This document shows, one piece after another, positions 41,858 through 49,098 of a stretch of DNA of 64,000 nt (the stretch's first letter is position 1; the number at the start of each line of letters is the position of its first letter). The stretch comes from Anaerotignum lactatifermentans (lineage in GTDB: Bacteria > Bacillota > Clostridia > Lachnospirales > Anaerotignaceae): assembly GCF_016902535.1 (NCBI RefSeq), contig NZ_JACSNY010000007.1, positions 62,001 to 126,000 on the forward strand. The letters run 5' to 3'. The notes beneath the pieces were generated by a model, which had not been told where the DNA came from, did not search any database, and worked only from the letters and a program-made list of their open reading frames with translations. The position numbers and the translations under genes are program-made.

Positions 41858-41892
41858 GGCAGTGAGATAGGCAAATCTCACTGCCTTTTTTT
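41858..41892 (+). terminator. Terminator in the leader of the first ICE gene
   Basis: GGCAGTGAGAT and ATCTCACTGCC form an 11-pair stem with a 6-base loop and seven T. It may stop chromosomal transcription from entering the ICE, or act as an attenuator 90 bases before the first gene. Confidence 0.85.
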
Positions 41893-41981
41893 GTTTTTGA
41901 AAATCAACAAAAAAGTGGTTCCCCAATATATAACCATTTTTTGAAAAAATTTTTTATAAATTTTGGAAGGGGGTGAAAATC

Positions 41982-42353
41982 TTGAAGGAAAATGTCATTA
42001 AAGTATTAAAAGTAAAGCCACATGAACATCCTGAAGTCTATATGCTGAAAAATACATTGGAAGCAATGCAGGAAGCGGTGGGAGGATATATTGACATCGT
42101 AGGATTAGATGACAATGTATGCATCCTATTAAATGATGAGGGAAAATTAATTGGATTGGAAGGTAATAGGAGAATCGGCAGCGATATCATCGTTGGCGAT
42201 TTTTTTGTTTGCGGCAGTGATGAAGAAGGAAACCTGACATCATTGAGTGAGGAGGAGTTGGACTCATACACAAAATTTTTTTATGAGCCACAGGAGTTTA
42301 CAAAAGAAGAAATAGAAGAAACGGCAGTAATTGAATTTTACACATTTGAATGA
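41982..42353 (+). CDS. DUF3846 domain protein, first gene of the ICE
   Basis: The 123-residue protein fits DUF3846, a family common near the ends of gut conjugative elements; function unknown. The segment HPEVYMLKNTLEAMQEAVGGYIDIVGLDDNV leads to LLNDEGKLIGLEGNRR and DIIVGDFFVCG. The start is taken as TTG 41982 because GGAAGGGGGTG lies eight bases upstream and the decayed copy at 41536 keeps the same TTG and spacing; GTG 41973 would overlap the ribosome site. The C-terminus is acidic. It is followed by AbrB-like and other small ICE genes on the same strand. Confidence 0.82.
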   Translation: MKENVIKVLKVKPHEHPEVYMLKNTLEAMQEAVGGYIDIVGLDDNVCILLNDEGKLIGLEGNRRIGSDIIVGDFFVCGSDEEGNLTSLSEEELDSYTKFFYEPQEFTKEEIEETAVIEFYTFE

Positions 42354-42372
42354 AAAAGGAGGAGTTGCAGTT

Positions 42373-42699
42373 ATGAAAAATATGAAGATGGAACCAATCG
42401 AAAAAAAGTTTATTTTTAGAACCCCAGGTGATCCTATTGAAATCACAGATGAAATGCTGGAGAATGCGGAGATCAATCCTAATGAATTGGTAGATATCAT
42501 TCTTCAGAAGGGATGCATCATTATAAAGCCAACAAGTGTGCTTGGCAGATTGCCGGAGGATCTGCTTTTACTCTACGAAGAACTTGGATTTTCAAGAGAA
42601 ATGGTGGAGCGTGTTTTTACAAAATATGCTGAAGAAGCAGGCGGTTTTGACGCTTTGGTTGAACAAATCAAAAAAGAAAGAAATGTGGCATTGTGGTAA
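42373..42699 (+). CDS. Small protein with an AbrB-like segment
   Basis: The 108-residue protein has an N-terminal strand-rich stretch (KKFIFRTPGDPIEITDEMLENAEINPNELVDIILQKGCIIIKP) resembling the swapped-hairpin DNA-binding AbrB/SpoVT fold. A helical C-terminal half follows (LLYEELGFSREMVERVFTKYAEEAGG). It may be a transcription regulator of the element. AAGGAGGAG precedes the ATG; an in-frame upstream ATG overlaps the previous gene and has no ribosome site. Confidence 0.65.
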   Translation: MKNMKMEPIEKKFIFRTPGDPIEITDEMLENAEINPNELVDIILQKGCIIIKPTSVLGRLPEDLLLLYEELGFSREMVERVFTKYAEEAGGFDALVEQIKKERNVALW

Positions 42700-42708
42700 G
42701 GTGAGAAA

Positions 42709-43446
42709 ATGCGAAAAATAACAGACTTAAGAGGAATCAAAGATACCGCCAAAGTATTCCTGCACATGAATATAGAAGAAACAAAGTTTTCGCCGTTGGT
42801 TATCAAGCATCCGTTTACAGATTCAGTGATGGTTTGTCTGTCGCAGACTGACGGCGAAATTGCCTTTGCCAATATTATGGAAGACACAAAGGCATTTACT
42901 ATATGGAAAGAACAAGTGGAAAAGCAGATTGATACTACGGAAGATGTGTTTGGGGTATACCACCTCATGACAAAATCTTATCTGCTTGCTTTTTTAAAAT
43001 ATACGGAATCATACTTGTCCAGAGAGGATTTTTCCAAAATGCTTGCAGACATCTGGATTCGGACAGAAGCACCTAATCTTGATCCCAACTTCAAGCAGAA
43101 AGAACTGCTGGATCTGTTCCGTAAATCAAAACAGGAGGAGATGATGACAGAAGATGAAATAGAAACACTGCGAAGCCTGCCGGAAACAGTATCGGTTTAT
43201 CGAGGCGTGACCTCATATAATGCAGGCAAGGTCAAAGCCTTGTCCTGGACACTGGATCAAAAGGTTGCCCAATGGTTTGCCAATCGATTTGGAGAAAACG
43301 GTACTGTTTATGAGGCGGAAATTTCAAAGGAACATATTTTAGCGTTATTTAAAGGAAGAAATGAGTGGGAAGTGATCGTGGAACCAGACTACTTGCTTCA
43401 GTTATCAGAAGCTATGGAAGAAAATATGGAAGAACCACAGTTATAA
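42709..43446 (+). CDS. Probable mono-ADP-ribosyltransferase-like protein
   Basis: The 245-residue protein has a helical N-terminal half. Its C-terminal half (about 155-235) carries the three-part signature of arginine-type ADP-ribosyltransferases: VYRGVTSYN (the Arg strand), ALSWTLDQKVAQWFANRF (the S-x-T/S strand then helix) and NEWEVIV (E-x-E). Such enzymes move ADP-ribose from NAD+ to a protein or nucleic acid. It has no signal peptide, so the target would be in its own or the recipient cell. GTGAG precedes the ATG, ten bases after the previous stop. It may be a defence, counter-defence or toxin protein of the ICE. The assignment rests on motifs only. Confidence 0.6.
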   Translation: MRKITDLRGIKDTAKVFLHMNIEETKFSPLVIKHPFTDSVMVCLSQTDGEIAFANIMEDTKAFTIWKEQVEKQIDTTEDVFGVYHLMTKSYLLAFLKYTESYLSREDFSKMLADIWIRTEAPNLDPNFKQKELLDLFRKSKQEEMMTEDEIETLRSLPETVSVYRGVTSYNAGKVKALSWTLDQKVAQWFANRFGENGTVYEAEISKEHILALFKGRNEWEVIVEPDYLLQLSEAMEENMEEPQL

Positions 43447-43460
43447 AAACGTGATGGCAG

Positions 43461-43487
43461 GAACATGAATATTCATGTTCTTTTTTT
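43461..43487 (+). terminator. Terminator after the ART-like gene
   Basis: The 20-base palindrome GAACATGAATATTCATGTTC is followed by seven T, 14 bases after the stop codon. Confidence 0.8.
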
Positions 43488-43506
43488 GCGTCAGAAAGGA
43501 GAAGAA

Positions 43507-43632
43507 ATGAAAAGAAAGTATCCCCAGAAGAATAAACAGCGACCGGTGAAAAAACTTCCGCCGGAGAGCAGAGTCCAGCCTCATAAAAAAGTAAAGTACC
43601 ACAGACGTTCTGATCAGATTTACGGGAGGTAA
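43507..43632 (+). CDS. 41-residue very basic protein
   Basis: An ATG with GAAAGGAGAAGAA upstream opens a frame of 41 residues starting MKRKYPQKNKQRPVKKLPP and ending SDQIYGR. About a third of the residues are Lys or Arg, as expected of a nucleic-acid-binding peptide. It fits neatly between the terminator and the DUF3849 gene, whose ribosome site overlaps its end. Function unknown. Confidence 0.6.
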   Translation: MKRKYPQKNKQRPVKKLPPESRVQPHKKVKYHRRSDQIYGR

Positions 43633-43637
43633 TATAT

Positions 43638-44102
43638 ATGAGAAAGAGAACGCCATTATATTTGGATTCATTGGAAGCAGCACAAAAGAAAGGCAGAGAA
43701 GAAGTAGATAAATACCTTGCATCATATAAAGCAAATGTAGGGTGTGCTGAAGATATTAAAAGAACTATTTACTACTACTATGACGGCTTTCGTTTGCCCG
43801 ACGGATTTGAGGATAGAGTCCTTGACACATATGGTCTTGAGCGTATGTCATATGTTTTGGCTTATAACATTCAACATATGCCTTACGATGGAAGGATTAG
43901 CGAAGAAAATAAGAAGTGGGCAGCACAGATTAAGACAACCAAAAATGGAGAAGCATTCAGATCAGAATATATGGTTGATGCCCATGTAGGCTTACTAAAT
44001 ATGTTCATCAATGCAATTCGAGAGCATCAGCTTGCACAGGAAGCTGACTTAAAAACCGATGATTCCAATGAAGAAGATCATGGAATGGATATGAAGTTAT
44101 AA
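43638..44102 (+). CDS. DUF3849 domain protein
   Basis: The 154-residue protein matches DUF3849: RKRTPLYLDSLEAAQKKGREEVDKY, then RMSYVLAYNIQHMPYDGRISEENKKWA and VDAHVGLLNMFINAIREHQ. The family is restricted to conjugative elements of Clostridia and has no known function. The protein is soluble, and its C-terminal tail is acidic. GGGAGG lies seven bases before the ATG. Confidence 0.8.
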   Translation: MRKRTPLYLDSLEAAQKKGREEVDKYLASYKANVGCAEDIKRTIYYYYDGFRLPDGFEDRVLDTYGLERMSYVLAYNIQHMPYDGRISEENKKWAAQIKTTKNGEAFRSEYMVDAHVGLLNMFINAIREHQLAQEADLKTDDSNEEDHGMDMKL

Positions 44103-44196
44103 AGGCAGCCTTTGCGATGAACAGGAGAAAGTATGGAAGGAGGTGATGCCGATGAAATAGAAGAAGCTGATCTGGATATGCAGATATAAGCAAAGA

Positions 44197-44222
44197 AACA
44201 AGGCGGAGCAATCCGCCTTGTT
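44197..44222 (+). terminator. Perfect 11-pair hairpin after the DUF3849 gene
   Basis: AACAAGGCGGA, a GCAA tetraloop and TCCGCCTTGTT. No long T run follows (GTTCCC), so it may be a weak terminator or an RNA-stabilising structure. The 330-base gap also holds a hairpin repeat at 44257-44302 but no gene. Confidence 0.55.
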
Positions 44223-44256
44223 CCCGGTTTAAAATTCTGAAAGCAAGTCCAGTACC

Positions 44257-44302
44257 AGAAAGAAGTCCGGCGGCAAAGCCGTTTTTGCGAAGCAAAAATA
44301 CT
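44257..44302. repeat. Short hairpin-string repeat, related to the insert in the methylase gene
   Basis: CGGC-AAA-GCCG is directly followed by TTTTTGC-GAA-GCAAAAA and then TACTGACCA. Read on the reverse strand it opens TGGTCAGTA, like the reverse strand of 44763-44900 (TGGTCAGCA). Flanking GGTTT and AAACC lie about 30 bases left and 9 bases right of it. Confidence 0.55.
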
Positions 44303-44435
44303 GACCATTAAGACAAACCGAATCGGAGCAGAAAGCTCTCTTTTCGCTGCCGTCTTACAGGTTGTTGTATGTTACCTCAGAAAAAAGGAAACGTCAACAG
44401 CATGAAAAGAAAAGACAGCGAAAGGAGAAATGTGT

Positions 44436-45662
44436 ATGTATTTTTTGGATTTTTTTGCCGGAATCGGGTTGTTTCGCTTGGGGCTGGAACAGGCAGGCTG
44501 GACCTGCAAAGGGCATTGTGAGATAGACAAATATGCCAATATGAGCTATCAGGCGATGCACCGCATAAAGGGGGGAGAGTGGTTTGAAGAAGACATCACC
44601 AAAGTCAGTGCCCAAAGCCTACCAGATGTCGATCTTTGGACAGGCGGATTCCCTTGCCAGGATGTCTCAATGGCAGGGGAAAGGAGAGGATTATACGGAG
44701 AACGAACTGGCTTGTTTTTTGAGTTTGTTCGACTCCTCCGAGAACGAGGTGACCATAAACTGTGGTCAAGCACTTTTGCTATGCAAAAGCACCTTTCAGG
44801 TGGCGGCTTTCTTGCCGCTGCATAGATGGCTTATCCATGCAGTGCCGAAGATACGGCACCCGTTTGTAAAACGGCTTTGCCAAAGGCAAAGTGCTGACCA
44901 GAAAATGTTAAGGGAATCTTTTCCTCTGGCGGAGGCTGGGATTTTGCCATTGTTCTATGTGAACTGGCCGCATTGGGGTACGGTGTGGAATACGCGCTTG
45001 TCAATTCCAAAGACTACGGTGTACCCCAAAGCAGAGAGCGTGTGTACATTATCGGAGATCTTACAGGAAGAAGTACCGGAAAAATATTTCCTCTCAGAAG
45101 TCCAGGCAAGACAACTCCTGCACAGATTATTGGAGGCCCGCAGGGAAGCAGGATCTATGACACAGGAGGTGTTTCACCAACTATCACTTCTGGAACAGGA
45201 GGATTAGGCGCAAAAACAGGTTTATACTTTGTTACGAAGGATGAGCAAAGCGGTCTTGTGACAAAACCATACAGTGGCATCATTGACGCAAGCTATGGAA
45301 AGGGCTTGGGATGCCGACAGCACAGGACAGGCATTTTGGAAAGCAGACTGCCAAGAGCTTTGTTGAATCCAGGAAAAGAAAAGACAAGACAAAACGGAAG
45401 GAGGGTCAAAGAAGAAAACGAGGAAATGTTCACACTTACGGCATCTGATATTCATGGAATCCTTTTGGATTCCCGTATCCGAAGACTAACACCATTGGAA
45501 ACATTTCGTCTGCAAGGGGTACCGGATGCATATTTTGAAAGAGCAGCCAGCGTATGTTCAGACGCACAGCTGTATAAACAGATCGGAAACGCAGTCACAG
45601 TGCCTGTGGTACGAGCCATAGGCGAAAAAATAGCAGAATATTGGAAAGGAGAAAAAATATGA
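44436..45662 (+). pseudogene. DNA (cytosine-5) methyltransferase, interrupted by a hairpin element
   Basis: Two parts of one C5 methylase lie in the same frame. The first has motif I (DFFAGIGLFRLGLEQAG) and the catalytic motif IV (GGFPCQDVSMAG). The second has motif VI (ENVKG), GGGWDFAIVLCELA, QSRERVYIIG (motif VIII) and QIGNAVTVPVVRAIG (motif X). Between them, in-frame TAG (44823) and TGA (44895) lie in a 132-base hairpin-rich insert. Joining 44768 to 44901 keeps the frame (LWS-ENVKG) and would give about 364 residues, perhaps a few short of the usual spacing. The first ATG with proper spacing from AAAGGAG is 44436. Both halves look undecayed, so the insertion is recent or is bypassed. The enzyme would protect ICE DNA from restriction. 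Confidence 0.85.
44763..44900 (+). mobile_element. Multi-hairpin palindromic insertion inside the methylase gene
   Basis: The segment begins TGGTCA-AGCACTTT and ends AAAGTGC-TGACCA, an outer inverted repeat. Inside are seven back-to-back perfect hairpins with arms TTTTGC, CACCT, GCGGC, TGCAT, GTGCCG, CCGTTT and CTTTGCC. It encodes nothing, interrupts the catalytic region of the methylase and introduces two stops while preserving frame. A related shorter string lies at 44257-44302. It looks like a non-autonomous MITE or REP-type element; no transposase is nearby. Left boundary could be 44769, 44763 or slightly earlier, since TGACCA-TAAACTG-TGGTCA at 44750 adds another inverted pair. Confidence 0.75.
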
Positions 45663-46324
45663 TTCAAGTGACTTTTTGCAGTAAACAACTTTTTGAAAAG
45701 AAAAAAGAGGTGGATGTTTCTCTCAGACTTCCTGCAGATGCAGAAACCATGAAACGATATCTGGAAGCAGCTGGCGTCAGAGATATGGATGATCTTCTGA
45801 TCAGTGATTTCAGAATCCATGAGCTCTACGCATGGAGCTGTGGAGAGTATCAGGAATGGGACAAAGCTGATCTGAATGAGCTGAACTATCTGGCAGCAAG
45901 ACTTGAGGAATTGCTTGAGGAAGAACAGGATGAGATGTATGATGCTTTATTGTGTATGCATCATCCGAAAAGTGCTGCTGATATGATCAATCTTTCCTAT
46001 GGTTTTGAAAAAGTGTCTTATGATCCATCTATTCGAAACGAACAGGAATTGGGAGAATACCTTGTAAAGAACAATCTTTTTGCGGTTCCAGAAGATATGA
46101 AATCATTTGTGAACTATAAAAAGGTGGGGCAGATTTATCTTTATACCATGAATCTTTCAAAAGACGCTGGTATGATGCAAGTCAATGAGAATGGCTGTAT
46201 CTGTGATAGCCACAAGGAGCAGGAAAGATATGGTTATTATGACGGAGTGAATGTTCCAGAGGAATATATGATTCTGACAGAAGAAGTTTTTGAAGATCAA
46301 GCACAGCAGCATATTCAAAGCTGA
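45659..46324 (+). CDS. ArdA-like antirestriction protein 1
   Basis: The 221-residue acidic protein has the pattern of ArdA-like proteins, DNA mimics that block type I restriction enzymes: a beta-rich N-terminus (VDVSLRLPADAETMKRYLEAAG), ELNYLAARLEELLEEEQDEMYDALL, and a C-terminal part with NEQELGEYLVKNNLFAVPEDMKSFVNYKKVGQIY. Many Asp and Glu residues suit mimicry of DNA. The ATG overlaps the methylase stop as ATGA, linking antirestriction to methylation. Two related proteins follow. Confidence 0.75.
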   Translation: MIQVTFCSKQLFEKKKEVDVSLRLPADAETMKRYLEAAGVRDMDDLLISDFRIHELYAWSCGEYQEWDKADLNELNYLAARLEELLEEEQDEMYDALLCMHHPKSAADMINLSYGFEKVSYDPSIRNEQELGEYLVKNNLFAVPEDMKSFVNYKKVGQIYLYTMNLSKDAGMMQVNENGCICDSHKEQERYGYYDGVNVPEEYMILTEEVFEDQAQQHIQS

Positions 46325-46325
46325 G

Positions 46326-46349
46326 AACAGACAGAGGGTCTGTTTTTTT
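46326..46349 (+). terminator. Hairpin terminator after ArdA-like 1
   Basis: AACAGAC and GTCTGTT form a seven-pair stem with a five-base loop and T run directly after the stop codon. Confidence 0.6.
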
Positions 46350-46374
46350 ATTACTTATTAAGGAGGAATTTTAT

Positions 46375-46713
46375 ATGATTCGTTTGTATGTGGCAAGTGA
46401 AAAGTTGGTAAAAGAGGAAAAAGACATCTGTGTCAGATTGGTGCTTCCGGTAGAAGAAAATGAAATCTGGATTGCTCTTCAGAAGGCAGAAATGGAATCG
46501 TTGGATGACTGCGAGATTTCAGATGTGGAGTGTGATGTGGAAGAAGCACAGGAGTTTTTGTGTTCTTTGGAGATCAGCAAAGCAAATATCTTTGAGTTGA
46601 ATGTTTTTGCCGGTCTTCTTTCCGCATTGCCGGAAGATGAATTGATGCTTTATCGAGAAAAATTAAAAGATAAGCAGCCCAAAAGCCTCGAAGAAGCTAT
46701 TTATGAGATTTGA
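46375..46713 (+). CDS. Short ArdA-like protein 2
   Basis: The 112-residue acidic protein resembles the N-terminal half of the preceding ArdA-like protein (ICVRLVLPVEENEIWIALQKAEMESLDDCEISDVECDVEEAQEF; FELNVFAGLLSALPEDELMLY). It lacks the second domain. AAGGAGG precedes the ATG. It may act as a DNA mimic alone or pair with its larger relatives. Its length suggests a domain duplicate and not a recent truncation, since it has its own ribosome site and a clean end. Confidence 0.65.
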   Translation: MIRLYVASEKLVKEEKDICVRLVLPVEENEIWIALQKAEMESLDDCEISDVECDVEEAQEFLCSLEISKANIFELNVFAGLLSALPEDELMLYREKLKDKQPKSLEEAIYEI

Positions 46714-46748
46714 CGCAGGCAGAAAAAATTGCAAAGGAGGTGTAGTCC

Positions 46749-47678
46749 TTGAATGAAGTGATAAAGCAAATGCAGAAAAGAATTGTGGAAGGCATACAGC
46801 TTCCAGATAAGAAACAGCAAAATCAGTTAAGAAAAGATGTGGAACAAGCACTGCAGGAAAGCATCAAGGATTTAGCAGAGCATGGCGGCGGACCACAAGC
46901 AGAAGACAGGTTTTGGAAACGATTAGAGCATATTGCAGCCAAAGAGCCGGAAAATCGAATCATATATCAGCACTATCAGGATATTAGTTATTTCTGGCAG
47001 TATACGGAAAACTGGTATAGTTGCTATCCGCCGAACTTAAGCGAGGAAGAAAGAGAAAAGTCACTTTGCACTGTGGAGATAGAAAGACCAGACAGCGAAA
47101 AGTATGGAAGTTATCTCACAGCGTTTTTGCCATGTGATTCGGAAGGGCTGAAGAAGTTTTTTGAAGACAACGGTATTGATATGAAAAACTGTGATATTGG
47201 TGAGATTTATTGCGGTTCTGAAAAAACAAGTGTACTGACAGAAATTTTTGAAAGGATGCCCAGACAAGACATAGATATTTTTCGGCTCAACGAAGTGTTT
47301 AGCAGATTTGAAAAACTTTCGGAAGAAATGCAGGAAGTATATCAATTGGCAGTACAGCTGAAAGAACCAAAAACAGTAAACCAGTTAGGGGAACTTACTG
47401 GTCATCTTCCGGCAATATGCGTGGTTAACGGTATTAAAAATGAAAACCAGTTAGGTGAGTTCTTAGTGGAAAATGAACTTTTTGACACGACATTTCCTAA
47501 TGAAGTGTTGCCGTATCTTGACTACACAAAAATAGGCCGGGAGTATATGCAAACACATAAAAGTAAAATCATTCATGGTGTGTATGTGGAGGATACTTCT
47601 TACTATGAAATGGTGCAGACTGGTCAGGAATCAACAGACGAAAACGAACAAAGCGATGATTATGAAATGAAGCTGTGA
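46749..47678 (+). CDS. ArdA-like antirestriction protein 3
   Basis: The 309-residue acidic protein has a helical N-terminal extension (about 1-110: QKRIVEGIQLPDKKQQNQLRKDVEQAL) followed by ArdA-like domains. These show the same segments as protein 1: DIFRLNEVFSRFEKLSEEMQEVYQLAVQL and NENQLGEFLVENELFDTTFPNEVLPYLDYTKIGREYM. The start is TTG, set by AAGGAGGTG six bases upstream; no in-frame ATG is near. A DNA-mimic role in protecting the incoming ICE from restriction is inferred from the family. Confidence 0.72.
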   Translation: MNEVIKQMQKRIVEGIQLPDKKQQNQLRKDVEQALQESIKDLAEHGGGPQAEDRFWKRLEHIAAKEPENRIIYQHYQDISYFWQYTENWYSCYPPNLSEEEREKSLCTVEIERPDSEKYGSYLTAFLPCDSEGLKKFFEDNGIDMKNCDIGEIYCGSEKTSVLTEIFERMPRQDIDIFRLNEVFSRFEKLSEEMQEVYQLAVQLKEPKTVNQLGELTGHLPAICVVNGIKNENQLGEFLVENELFDTTFPNEVLPYLDYTKIGREYMQTHKSKIIHGVYVEDTSYYEMVQTGQESTDENEQSDDYEMKL

Positions 47679-47728
47679 AAGGAAGGGATTAAAATGGATA
47701 AAGGCTCATAGAAGTGAGGCGATGAAAT

Positions 47729-48691
47729 ATGGTAAACAGCATGATCCCATGGATCGGTGGAAAACGGCAGATGCGTGAGTTCCTCATTGCACGTTTCCCA
47801 CCGCAATATGATAAATATGTAGAAGTATTCGGTGGTGCTGGTTGGGTTCTTTTCGCCAAAAAGCCGGAAAAGTTCGAGCTGTATAACGATGCCAATTCCA
47901 ATCTGACCAATATGTTCCATGTGGTAAAACATAAGCCCATGAGCTTTGTAAAAGAGCTTGGTTTTTTGCCGCTGAACAGCAGAGCAGAGTTTGATCTGAT
48001 GCTGGACTGGCATAGAAAGCAGGATTTTTCACTGCCATATCAGACAGAAGAAATGGCGCTGGCAAAGATTTATCTTTCCCCTATAGATTTTCGGGAGTAT
48101 AAAGAACTGATCACAACACAGGCTGAACTGGGCGATGTGAGGCGAGCAGCTACATTTTATAAGCTGATCCGCTACAGCTATGCGGCAGGTGGAAACAGCT
48201 TCAATGGTCAGCCGGTAAATATCGCCCAGACATACCGCACCATATGGCTTGCCAACCGCAGGCTGAATGAAAACGGCGCGAAGAGTGATAGTGAGATTTT
48301 GATGGCTGGCGGAAATCCGGGCAAAGGCGTGATCATACAGAATAAAAGTTTTGAGGTCATCATTGATTTATATGACAGTCCAACAACATTCTTTTATCTT
48401 GATCCTCCGTACTATGGAACAGAAAAGCAGTATGAGGAACTGTTTACATTGGAACAGCATTATCTGCTCCGTGAAGTGCTGGGAAAGATAGAAGGCTTTT
48501 TTATGCTTTCATATAATGACTGCGAGTTTATTCGTAAACTGTATAAGGATTTTTATATTACGCCCTTTGAACGACTCAACAGTATTTCGCAGAAATATAC
48601 ACCAGGGGGTATGTTCAAAGAACTTGTAATTACAAATTACGATCCAGAACTAAGATTAAAAAGTCAGCCAAAACAGCTGACACTGCTATAA
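47729..48691 (+). CDS. D12-class N6-adenine DNA methyltransferase (Dam-like)
   Basis: The 320-residue protein has the class D12 layout: N-terminal PWIGGKRQM (in place of PFxGGK), the S-adenosylmethionine motif VEVFGGAGWVLF (about residue 31), a target-recognition insert in the middle and the catalytic FYLDPPYYGTEKQYE (about residue 222). It methylates adenine N6 at an unknown short site. No matching endonuclease is present, so it is a solitary protective or regulatory methylase. GTGAGGCG precedes the ATG. It follows the ArdA-like genes, fitting an antirestriction block. Confidence 0.92.
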   Translation: MVNSMIPWIGGKRQMREFLIARFPPQYDKYVEVFGGAGWVLFAKKPEKFELYNDANSNLTNMFHVVKHKPMSFVKELGFLPLNSRAEFDLMLDWHRKQDFSLPYQTEEMALAKIYLSPIDFREYKELITTQAELGDVRRAATFYKLIRYSYAAGGNSFNGQPVNIAQTYRTIWLANRRLNENGAKSDSEILMAGGNPGKGVIIQNKSFEVIIDLYDSPTTFFYLDPPYYGTEKQYEELFTLEQHYLLREVLGKIEGFFMLSYNDCEFIRKLYKDFYITPFERLNSISQKYTPGGMFKELVITNYDPELRLKSQPKQLTLL

Positions 48692-48706
48692 AAAGGAGGT
48701 ATCTAT

Positions 48707-49015
48707 ATGACAATAAACTGTTTTAAGACTGTAAGTGCAAAGGGGTCCATTTATCTGCCTGTAGCACTCAGAAGATTTGTTGGAATCCATGAGGAGGATG
48801 TGGTGCAGATAACAGGAAGGGGTGGGATTATTTTAATTAATAAGGCGGAAGTGACTGCGGAGAACCCTGTGGAAGTGCTGCAGGAAGATTTCCAAAAAGA
48901 AAAGGAAGATGCGGAAAAAGAACGAGATCAGATCAAAAATAGAATTAAACAGTTGTTAAGCGAAGGAAAGTCCTTAGATGAAGTATTGGACGAAGTCCTT
49001 CGCTTTTTGTTTTGA
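48707..49015 (+). CDS. AbrB/SpoVT-type regulator with C-terminal coiled coil
   Basis: The first 50 of 102 residues fit the AbrB/SpoVT DNA-binding fold (FKTVSAKGSIYLPVALRRFVGIHEEDVVQITGRGGIILINK). The rest is a charged coiled coil (QEDFQKEKEDAEKERDQIKNRIKQLLSEG). Dimeric AbrB-like proteins regulate transcription or act as antitoxins. AAAGGAGG lies upstream of the ATG. It lies just before the surface and transfer block and may regulate it. Confidence 0.75.
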   Translation: MTINCFKTVSAKGSIYLPVALRRFVGIHEEDVVQITGRGGIILINKAEVTAENPVEVLQEDFQKEKEDAEKERDQIKNRIKQLLSEGKSLDEVLDEVLRFLF

Positions 49016-49029
49016 AAGAAGGTGAAGAA

Positions 49030-49098
49030 ATGGATTTTGAGGACAAATTAAGCAGCTTAAAATTATATTTTATATGGAAAGGAGCGAGAATGTTATGA
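49030..49098 (+). CDS. Candidate 22-residue peptide coupled to the next gene
   Basis: An ATG with AAGGTG upstream opens a 22-residue frame (MDFEDKLSSLKLYFIWKGARML). Its stop overlaps the next gene's ATG within ATGTTATGA, and it contains that gene's ribosome site. It may serve for translational coupling. Short length keeps confidence low. Confidence 0.35.
   Translation: MDFEDKLSSLKLYFIWKGARML

Noticed and set aside
44584-45207. 207-residue open frame across the methylase interruption
   Set aside because: It is in another frame from both methylase halves and has no motif; the hairpin insert merely lacks stops in that frame.
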